Positions 8,236-14,474 of a stretch of 22,219 bases of DNA are shown here, in pieces. This stretch comes from a bacterium (GTDB taxonomy: Bacteria; Planctomycetota; J058; JAJDCP01), in NCBI GenBank assembly GCA_030428695.1, contig JAUIEM010000137.1, positions 1 to 22,219 of the forward strand. The letters run 5' to 3'. The position numbers and the translations under genes were made by a program. Each line of letters starts with the position of its first letter. Position 1 is the stretch's first letter. Under the pieces are notes generated by a model, which did not search any database, was not told the DNA's origin, and saw nothing but the letters and a program-made list of their open reading frames with translations.

Positions 8236-9900
8236 GTGAAACGCGCCGTCATCGATGTTCTCAAGCGGATCGCCCTCGGCCACGAGCTGCTCGGGCAAGC
8301 CCGCGGCCGCGGCTTCAGCTCCGCGGCCTGGGCCCTGCGCAGCGTGCGCGACGATCTGACCGAGCTCGCCGCGCGAGGCGAGCTCGAGAACCTCAAGGGG
8401 GTCGGTCCCGCGGTCGCCGGCGTGATCGCCGAGGTGGTGCGGGGCGAGAAGCCCGCCGCGCTCACCGAGCTGGAGGAGCAGGTCCCGGCCGGGCTGTTCG
8501 AGGTCGCCGAGCTGCCCGGGATCGGCCCGAAGAAGGTCAAGTCCCTGTGGCAGGAGCTCAAGATCACCACCCTCGGCGAGCTCGAGTACGCCTGCCGGGA
8601 GAACCGGCTGCTGACCCTGAAGGGCTTCGGCAAGAAGACCCAGGCGAAGATCCTCACCGGCATCGCGCGACGCAAGCAGTTCGAGGGCTGGTTCCGCCGC
8701 GACCAGGTCGCCGCGCTCGCCGCGAGCCTGCGCAGCGCGCTCGCCGGCGCCCCGGGGGTCGAGGCGGTCCACGTCAGCGGGGACTTCCGGCGCGGCTGCG
8801 AGCTGGTCCGCGCCCTCGAGCTGGTCGTGGTCGGACCGGGCGCGGCGGCCGCGGTCTCGACCCTCGAGCCGCCCGAGGCACCCCCGCTGGTGCTGCACGC
8901 GACCGAGGCGGCCTACGCGGGCCCCGCGCTGGCGCGCACGACGGGCTCTACGGAGCACTGGGAGGCCCTGTGCGCGCGGGCCGCCGAACGTGGCCTCTTC
9001 CTCGGCGAGGCGGGCCTGTACCGGGACGATGCGCTCGTCGCCTGCGCGACGGAGGAGGAGCTCTACGCCGCCCTCGGCCTCCTGCCGACCGCGCCCGAGC
9101 GGCGGGAGGCGGGGGTGCCGCTGTGCCAGCAGGGCCAGGCCCGGCCGCGGCTGGTGCGCCGCGCCGACCTCTGCGGCGCGCTGCACAACCACACGACCGC
9201 CTCGGACGGTGCGGACAGCCTGCCGGCGATGCAGGAAGCCGCGGCCGCGCGCGGGCTGCGCTACCTGGGGATCAGCGAGCACAGCGTCAGCGCCTTCTAC
9301 GCCCGGGGGCTCGAGGCCGCGGGGCTGACCAGGCAACGCGGCGAGATCGAGCGCCTCAACGACGGCGCGGACTGCACCCTGCTGCGCGGCGTCGAGAGCG
9401 ACATCCTCGCGGACGGTTCCCTCGACTATCCGCCCGAGATCCTCGCCGGGCTCGAGTTCGTGATCGCGTCGGTGCACCGCCGACACGGGCAGTCGTCGGA
9501 GGAGATGACCGCGCGCCTCGAGCGCGCGGCGCACAATCCGTGGACCAGCGTGGTCGGCCACCCGACCGGCCGGTTGTTGCTGGGACGAGCGCCGAGCGCG
9601 TTCGATGTCGAGGCCTTCCTCGACGCCTGCGCGGCCGGAGGCTGCGCGGTCGAGCTCAACGCGAGCCCGCACCGCCTCGACCTCAAGGCCGAGCATCTCG
9701 CCCTGGCTCGGGAACGTGGGCTGCTGGTCTCGATCGCGGCGGATGCCCACAGCTGCGAAGCTCTCGACAACCTCGACTACGGCATCAGCATCGCGCGCCG
9801 CGCCGGGCTCACGCCGGACGAGATCCTGAACTGCCGGCCGCTGGACGCCCTGCGGGAGTGGCTGCGAGCACGACGGGAGGCGGCGCTCGCCGCGGGTTGA
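8236..9900 (+). CDS. polX: PolX-family protein with degenerate polymerase site and intact PHP domain
   Basis: A 554-residue protein with the bacterial PolX layout. The helix-hairpin-helix 8-kDa region (LENLKGVGPAVAGVI at 51-65, LPGIGPKKV at 93-101, LLTLKGFGKKT at 125-135) is followed by the polymerase palm and then a PHP phosphoesterase domain from about 310. The palm motif that should read GS-x-RR...G-D-x-D reads GDFRRGCELVRALEL (182-196). The catalytic aspartates are Ala193 and Glu195, the GS serine is Asp183, and the third carboxylate region (near 218-222) is also altered and shortened. Polymerisation is therefore unlikely. The PHP metal ligands are kept: HNH at 317-319, EH at 348-349, E387, H414, H442 and DAH at 503-505. 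It may act as a 3'-5' exonuclease or phosphoesterase in base-excision repair. The GTG start has GAGGAGGA upstream and a promoter. The symbol is a family name only. Confidence 0.85.
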   Translation: MKRAVIDVLKRIALGHELLGQARGRGFSSAAWALRSVRDDLTELAARGELENLKGVGPAVAGVIAEVVRGEKPAALTELEEQVPAGLFEVAELPGIGPKKVKSLWQELKITTLGELEYACRENRLLTLKGFGKKTQAKILTGIARRKQFEGWFRRDQVAALAASLRSALAGAPGVEAVHVSGDFRRGCELVRALELVVVGPGAAAAVSTLEPPEAPPLVLHATEAAYAGPALARTTGSTEHWEALCARAAERGLFLGEAGLYRDDALVACATEEELYAALGLLPTAPERREAGVPLCQQGQARPRLVRRADLCGALHNHTTASDGADSLPAMQEAAAARGLRYLGISEHSVSAFYARGLEAAGLTRQRGEIERLNDGADCTLLRGVESDILADGSLDYPPEILAGLEFVIASVHRRHGQSSEEMTARLERAAHNPWTSVVGHPTGRLLLGRAPSAFDVEAFLDACAAGGCAVELNASPHRLDLKAEHLALARERGLLVSIAADAHSCEALDNLDYGISIARRAGLTPDEILNCRPLDALREWLRARREAALAAG

Positions 9901-9916
9901 GCCCCCCGATGTGAGC

Positions 9917-9939
9917 GGAGAGCGGTCAGACCGCTCTCC
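9917..9939. terminator. Stem-loop terminator after the PolX gene
   Basis: A perfect 10-bp inverted repeat (GGAGAGCGGT and its complement) with a 3-nt CAG loop begins 16 bp after the PolX stop. No long T run follows, only a T-containing stretch near 9955-9962. It lies between convergent genes and may stop both transcripts. Confidence 0.6.
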
Positions 9940-9957
9940 CTCGGCGCTCGACTCGTT

Positions 9958-9988
9958 CCTTTCCGGCCCCTGGCGGGCCCCGGAAAGG
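9958..9988. terminator. Second inverted repeat between convergent genes
   Basis: CCTTTCCGG and CCGGAAAGG (9-bp arms) enclose 13 bases. It lies 18 bp beyond the first stem-loop and about 56 bp from the end of the prepilin gene, which reads towards it. It is probably the minus-strand terminator or part of a bidirectional pair. Confidence 0.45.
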
Positions 9989-10044
9989 ACGCCGCGTATG
10001 CGTCACTCGCGTCCGCCGCAGGAATCCCGGTGAATCAAACGGGC

Positions 10045-11889
10045 TCATTCCTTTCGGGACTTCTTGCTCGTGGACGTGAAAACGAGCACCTTCACCCCAC
10101 CGCGGGTCTCCTCGTGCACCTCGAGGTCGACTTCGCCGTCGTCGGCGCCAACCGCGAAACCGAGCAGCTCATCGGCCGAGTCGTAGACGGCGTAGGCGTT
10201 GCCGCGCATGCCGAGCGACAGCACCTTGCCGTTCGCATCGGTCGTGATCGCGATGTACTCGCCACCGAAGACCGAGATGTAGTGCTTGCCGTCCCTGCCT
10301 CCGACGATGGTCCCGTCGGCGCGGCCTCTGCCGAGGAAGTCGACCAGCGTGTCTTCGTCCCAGGTGAGGCTTCCGGTGTGCGGAGTCACCGTGGAGCCTG
10401 CCTCGGACTCGCTGCTCTCGTCCTCGTCCTCCTCGTCCTCCTCGTCCTCGCCTTCCTCGCCCTTGCCGGAGCCGCTGGAGCCGCTTCCCGAGGCTTCGTT
10501 GCCCCCAGCCCCGGTCACTTCGCCGCCTCCTGGGCTTCCCGTGCTGCCGGAGCTGCCTTCGCCCTCGGAGTCGTCCCGACCGTCGGGGTTCCAGTTCCCG
10601 AGATTCCCGGCGTCCCCGCCGCTCTCTCCCTCGCTTCCCTCGGAGCCTCCCGTCGCGCCGGTGTTGCTCTGCGCGCCGGAGCCCGCGTCGCTGTCATCGA
10701 TGTCTCCGCTGTCGGATCCGGGCAGGTCGAGCTCCCCCGTCCAGTCGACCACGTCGCCGTTGATGTCGGTGATCACGGTGCTGCTCGAGGTCTCGACGCT
10801 GTTCTGGTAGGTGCTGGTCTGCTTCACGTTGCCCGGCTGCCACCGCCCGCTCTGGCCGATGCGACCGTACAGATCCTGCCCGAAGCCCTGGTCGCTGTTC
10901 GTCTCGCCGAGCTGGCTCGAGCCGTTGCCCTCGACCGGATACCAGGAGTAGGAGCCGTCGGTGTTGACGGTCTCGCGCACGATCAGGTGCTCGGCGAACG
11001 GGTCCTGACTACTGCCGGCGGACACGTCGTGGGCGAAGTCGTTGACCGCGAGGTACAGGAAGTCGTCGGTCAGGTTGCCCGCCTCGGCCTCGTCGCCCTC
11101 CTCACCGGTGATGAAGACCGCGCGCAGGCCGTTGCGGAAGCGCATCCCCGCCATCTTCGAGAGCAGGTAGTCCTCGCGGTAGCGCTCGACCTTGACCAGC
11201 ACCGAGCCGATCACGTTGCGCGCGAAGGCGACATCGACCGTGATGACCGGATAGCTCTGCTGGGTCTGACCGAGGCTGACCGACTCGAACACAGACACCG
11301 GCTCGTAGTCTGGCGTGATCACGTCGTAGGTGACCTCGTGGTCCGGAGTGATCAGTCGCTCGCCCGAGCCGGCGAGCGCGCGGTAGCCCTTCGGGATGTA
11401 GGCCTCGAGCGGCGGCGTCTCGAGCGGCACGATCGTCGGGGCGACTCCCCCGGCCCGCAGGGGCAGCTCGGGGACCAGCAGCCGCGGATCGAGCACGAGC
11501 TCATCGATCGTCGGCCCGGTGATGCGCGGTGCGAGCGGAATCTCGACCCGCTCGATCGGCAGCAGCGCGCCGGGCTTGACGCGCGGCGTCCCGTCCGCGA
11601 ACGGAGCGGCCGCCCAGCCCTCGACCAGGTCGCGCTTCTCTGCTGGGGTCAGCCGCGCGTGGCGCAGCTCGTCCGGGAGATCGAGCATCGAGTAGGTCTC
11701 CTGCACGGCGATCGCGTAGGCGAGATCGAGCTCCCACTGCAGGATATCGAGCTTGTTCTGATCGAAGGCCGTTTCGGAATCGTCGACGGAACCGGCAACG
11801 GTCATGAAGATCGTCACCGACAGGATCGAGATGATCACGAGCGCGATCATCAGCTCTGTCAGTGTCACCGCGCGTTGCGCTCTGGTCAC
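10045..11889 (-). CDS. Large type IV prepilin/pseudopilin-like protein with acidic Ser/Gly-rich region
   Basis: A 614-residue protein starting at GTG 11889, chosen because GGGGAG lies 5 nt upstream and because it leaves a short basic leader (MTRAQRA) before the prepilin signature. Predicted cleavage is after Ala7, giving a mature N terminus VTLTELMIALVIISILSV with the conserved Glu5 and a hydrophobic spine. Prepilin peptidase would process it and a type II secretion or type IV pilus machine would assemble or export it. Classic pilins have about 150 residues; this one continues for some 600. It has a central low-complexity zone rich in Ser, Gly, Asp and Glu (encoded around 10390-10720) and a folded C-terminal part (HTGSLTWDEDTLVDFLGRG, DGKHYISVFGGEY). 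No other pilus genes are nearby, so it may be an orphan minor pseudopilin with a surface role. Confidence 0.75.
   Translation of the reverse strand: MTRAQRAVTLTELMIALVIISILSVTIFMTVAGSVDDSETAFDQNKLDILQWELDLAYAIAVQETYSMLDLPDELRHARLTPAEKRDLVEGWAAAPFADGTPRVKPGALLPIERVEIPLAPRITGPTIDELVLDPRLLVPELPLRAGGVAPTIVPLETPPLEAYIPKGYRALAGSGERLITPDHEVTYDVITPDYEPVSVFESVSLGQTQQSYPVITVDVAFARNVIGSVLVKVERYREDYLLSKMAGMRFRNGLRAVFITGEEGDEAEAGNLTDDFLYLAVNDFAHDVSAGSSQDPFAEHLIVRETVNTDGSYSWYPVEGNGSSQLGETNSDQGFGQDLYGRIGQSGRWQPGNVKQTSTYQNSVETSSSTVITDINGDVVDWTGELDLPGSDSGDIDDSDAGSGAQSNTGATGGSEGSEGESGGDAGNLGNWNPDGRDDSEGEGSSGSTGSPGGGEVTGAGGNEASGSGSSGSGKGEEGEDEEDEEDEDESSESEAGSTVTPHTGSLTWDEDTLVDFLGRGRADGTIVGGRDGKHYISVFGGEYIAITTDANGKVLSLGMRGNAYAVYDSADELLGFAVGADDGEVDLEVHEETRGGVKVLVFTSTSKKSRKE
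10417..10460 (-). repeat. Short in-frame repeat encoding an Asp/Glu run
   Basis: TCCTCG-type hexamers recur within this stretch. On the coding strand they give an uninterrupted acidic run (EEGEDEEDEEDEDE) in the linker of the prepilin-like protein. Such tracts can expand or shrink by slippage in steps of 6 nt without breaking the frame. Confidence 0.6.
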
Positions 11890-11928
11890 GGTCACTCCCC
11901 TTCGCTGCGGAAACATGAACCCACGTTG

Positions 11929-11937
11929 AGTGTACCA
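11929..11937 (-). promoter_or_regulatory. Candidate extended -10 before the prepilin-like gene
   Basis: Read on the minus strand, TGG followed by TACACT lies 40 bp upstream of the GTG start. A clear -35 was not found at 17 bp. It lies just past the end stem-loop of the upstream signalling operon, where an independent promoter would be needed. Confidence 0.4.
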
Positions 11938-11946
11938 CAAATCAAC

Positions 11947-11969
11947 ACGGCGGGGTAGCCCTCCGCCGT
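11947..11969 (-). terminator. Stem-loop terminator after the response regulator gene
   Basis: ACGGCGGGG and CTCCGCCGT pair over 9 positions (one G-T) around a TAGCC loop. On the minus strand it is followed by the T-rich run TGTTGATTTGTGG. It begins 16 bp after the response regulator stop and closes the six-gene minus-strand run. Confidence 0.6.
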
Positions 11970-11985
11970 CGGCTCGCGCCCGGCC

Positions 11986-12405
11986 TCAGTCTCCCGGCTC
12001 GGGGAGCTCGCCGAGCTCGAAGGCGGCCTCCAGCCACGCGATCAGCGGCCCGAAGTCGGTGCCGAAGCGCGCCTTGACGAAGTAGCCGGCGACGTGGTGG
12101 GCGAAGGCCGCGCGCACGTCCTCGCAGGAAGACGAGGTGCTGAGCACGTACACCGGAGTCGCCGCGAGCAGTGGATCGCCGCGCAGCTCCCGGAGCAGCT
12201 CGAGGCCGTCCATGCGCGGCAGGTTGAGGTCGAGCAGCAGGCAACGCGGCATCGGCAGCGCCGGCCGCCCCTCTCCCCGCAGGCTGGCGAGCGCTTCGAC
12301 TCCGTCCCGGGCCGCGTGCAGGGGGTGCCGCAGGCCGGCCTTGCGCGCCGCGCGCTGCAGCGCCATGCGCATCACCTCGTCGTCCTCGACGTGCAGAATC
12401 GCCAC
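11986..12405 (-). CDS. Single-domain response regulator (Rcp1-like)
   Basis: A 139-residue stand-alone receiver domain with no output domain. It has the acidic pair in HVEDDE, the phospho-acceptor Asp in LLLDLNLPRMDG, a Ser/Thr cluster at the switch position (YVLSTSSS) and the Lys in GYFVKA. The long loop before the phospho-site and the overall pattern resemble Rcp1-type regulators that serve phytochrome-class histidine kinases. This fits the neighbouring kinase, whose HisKA box has the same type (FAYVASHDLKSPLQGI). It probably takes phosphate from that kinase and acts by protein contact. GTG 12405 is the first conventional start, but the AAGGAGG ribosome site lies 7 nt before a CTG at 12417-12415 that overlaps the kinase stop. 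A four-codon longer CTG-initiated form is therefore possible. A terminator follows. Confidence 0.85.
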   Translation of the reverse strand: MAILHVEDDEVMRMALQRAARKAGLRHPLHAARDGVEALASLRGEGRPALPMPRCLLLDLNLPRMDGLELLRELRGDPLLAATPVYVLSTSSSCEDVRAAFAHHVAGYFVKARFGTDFGPLIAWLEAAFELGELPEPGD

Positions 12406-12413
12406 GGTGGGTC

Positions 12414-14474
12414 TCAGGGTCTGCCCTCCTTCGGCCAGGTGAAGCGGAAACAGGCCCCGCGCCCCGGACGGTCGACCAGCCACACGTGACCTCCATGCAG
12501 GTCGACGATCTTCTGGACCAGCGCGAGCCCCATGCCGCTGGTCTCGACCTCGTCCCGAGGCCGCAGCGTCTGGAACATGCGGAAGATGCGCTCGCCGAAC
12601 TCGGGCGGGATGCCCGGGCCGTCGTCGAGCACCTCGAACTCGAGCGCCTCGTCGCGCTCGTCGGCGCGCACCACGACGCGACCGACCTCAAGGTCGTGGT
12701 GTTTGACCGCGTTGTTCAGGAGGTTGGTGAAGACCTGGAAGAGCGGCGTGCGGAAGGTGACGAGGGTCGGCAGCTCGCCGTCGGCCTCGATGGTCATCCC
12801 GGGCGGCGGGCCGACCAGCTCGACCACCTCGGCGAGCAGCTCGTCGACGTCGACGACCTCCAGCCGCTCCTCGCGGCGCCCGACGCGGGAGTAGCGGAGG
12901 AGGCTGTCGAGCAGGTTGCGCATCCGCGCCACCCGGGCCCGCAAGAGCTGCACCTGGGCGCGGGTCTCCTCACTCATCGCCGCCGCCAGGTCTTCCTCGA
13001 TCCAGGCCGCGAGCAGGTCGATGCCCTGCAGGGGGCTCTTGAGGTCGTGGGACGCGACGTAGGCGAACTGGGAGAGCTCCTGGTTCGACCGGGTCAGCTC
13101 GGCGTTCTTGCGCTCGAGCTCGGACAGGAGCTCGGCGCGGGACTCCGCCAGCTCGCGCGCCGCCCGCTCTTTGAGCAGGGCCGCCCGGGACTCCGCCAGC
13201 TCGCGCGCCGCCCGCTGCCGGGAGGCTTCCATCTCGCGCAGCGAGAGCTCCTTGTCGATGCGCCGGCTCTCCCACTCGAACTGGCGCCGCCGCAGAAGCG
13301 CCCGCAGGCGCGCGCCGAGCACCGCGCCCTCCGATGCCAGCGCGAGGCAGTCGGCCGCGCCGGCCTCCAGCGCCGCGAGCGGGTCGTCCGCGTCGAGCAC
13401 CATCACCGGGATGTCGGCCGCAGGGCTCATGGCCAGCGCGCGCAGCCAGTCGCCCGCCCTGCGGTCGCAGCCGAGCAGCACCAGGGCGCTCAGCGTCTCG
13501 CCGTCGAGATCGTGGGGATCGGGGAAACGCGGCCGCAGCTCGAGGCTGAAGTCGGCCGGCGCGTCCTTGGCGGAGGCCCCGGCCGGGACGCCGCGCAGGG
13601 CCTGACGGACCCGGGCGACGGCGTCCGGAGCGTCGGACACCAGCACCAGCTGCCGGGCCGTCGACAGCCGCCGCCGCAGGTCCTGCACGAAGGCCGGCCG
13701 GTAGCGCAGCAGGCTGTGCAGGCGCGCGAGCAGCCACGGCCGTAGCTCTGCCGCCGTGCGCAGGAAGGCGTCGGCCCCGACGGTCAGGGCGTGGCTCTCG
13801 ACCTCGGAGGTCACCCGCGCGCCGACCAGGACGCAGGGCGTGCGGTGCAGGCGCGGATCGGTACGCAGCTGCTGCACGACCAGTGGAGCCGGCAGGTCCG
13901 GCAACGTGCCGGGCAGCACGATCAGCTCCGGCCACATCTGTCGCGCCTTGGCGAGCCCTGCCCGTCCTCCGTCGGCGCGGGTCAGCGCGTAGCCCTCGGC
14001 ACGGAGGCACGCGGCGAGATCGTCGTCCGTCTGGCGACCATCGATCAGCAGCACCCGCGGCGCCCGTGCCCGGGGCGCGGCGCGCGCGAGCAGGCCGCGG
14101 GCAGCCCGCAGCAGCTCCGCGCGGTCGTAGGGTTTCTGGACGAACGCGTCGGCCCCGGCCGCCAGGCCGCGGATCGCCGCATCCGCCTCGCGCTCGGACG
14201 ACATCAGCAGGGCGGGGATCGCCGCCGTGGTCCAGGACAGGCGCAGCTCCTCGAGGAACCGCACGCCGCCGTCGGCCGCGAGGTCGAGATCGACGACGAC
14301 CAGCGCCGGCGGCGCTCGGCGCAGGGCCGCACGCGCCGCGTCGAGGCCGGCGACGGCCTCGACCGCGAGCTCTTCCTCGGCGAAGGCCTCCGCGAGGTCG
14401 GCCCGGACGGCGAGGCTGTCGTCGACGATCAGCACGCGCCGGGTCGACGGCTGGCCGGCTTTTTCATTCCCCAC
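12414..14474 (-). CDS. Multi-receiver hybrid histidine kinase
   Basis: A 686-residue cytoplasmic protein. Receiver 1 (about 12-130) is complete, with DD at 18-19, phospho-Asp62 and Lys114. Two further receiver-like domains (about 139-257 and 274-397) have lost the phospho-Asp and look like pseudo-receivers. A charged coiled coil (400-468), containing a duplicated 16-residue unit, leads to a HisKA domain with His476 in FAYVASHDLKSPLQGI. The HATPase domain has NN at 587-588, DDGPGIP at 617-623 and TSGMGLALVQKI at 646-656. There is no membrane segment or PAS/GAF sensor, so its input may arrive through receiver 1. The start is GTG 14474, overlapping the end of the upstream kinase gene by 11 nt. 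A longer open frame upstream belongs to that gene in another frame. It lies just before a single-domain response regulator. Confidence 0.9.
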   Translation of the reverse strand: MGNEKAGQPSTRRVLIVDDSLAVRADLAEAFAEEELAVEAVAGLDAARAALRRAPPALVVVDLDLAADGGVRFLEELRLSWTTAAIPALLMSSEREADAAIRGLAAGADAFVQKPYDRAELLRAARGLLARAAPRARAPRVLLIDGRQTDDDLAACLRAEGYALTRADGGRAGLAKARQMWPELIVLPGTLPDLPAPLVVQQLRTDPRLHRTPCVLVGARVTSEVESHALTVGADAFLRTAAELRPWLLARLHSLLRYRPAFVQDLRRRLSTARQLVLVSDAPDAVARVRQALRGVPAGASAKDAPADFSLELRPRFPDPHDLDGETLSALVLLGCDRRAGDWLRALAMSPAADIPVMVLDADDPLAALEAGAADCLALASEGAVLGARLRALLRRRQFEWESRRIDKELSLREMEASRQRAARELAESRAALLKERAARELAESRAELLSELERKNAELTRSNQELSQFAYVASHDLKSPLQGIDLLAAWIEEDLAAAMSEETRAQVQLLRARVARMRNLLDSLLRYSRVGRREERLEVVDVDELLAEVVELVGPPPGMTIEADGELPTLVTFRTPLFQVFTNLLNNAVKHHDLEVGRVVVRADERDEALEFEVLDDGPGIPPEFGERIFRMFQTLRPRDEVETSGMGLALVQKIVDLHGGHVWLVDRPGRGACFRFTWPKEGRP
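13139..13216 (-). repeat. Direct repeat, 30-bp units 48 bp apart
   Basis: The same 30 bases occur at 13139-13168 and 13187-13216. The 48-nt spacing equals 16 codons, so the copies encode two in-frame turns (AARELAESRA) of the coiled coil between the receiver domains and HisKA. It is a recent internal duplication. Confidence 0.8.

Noticed and set aside
10030..11958. A 642-codon plus-strand open frame
   Set aside because: It is the antisense shadow of the prepilin-like gene, which has a clear signal sequence and ribosome site on the other strand.
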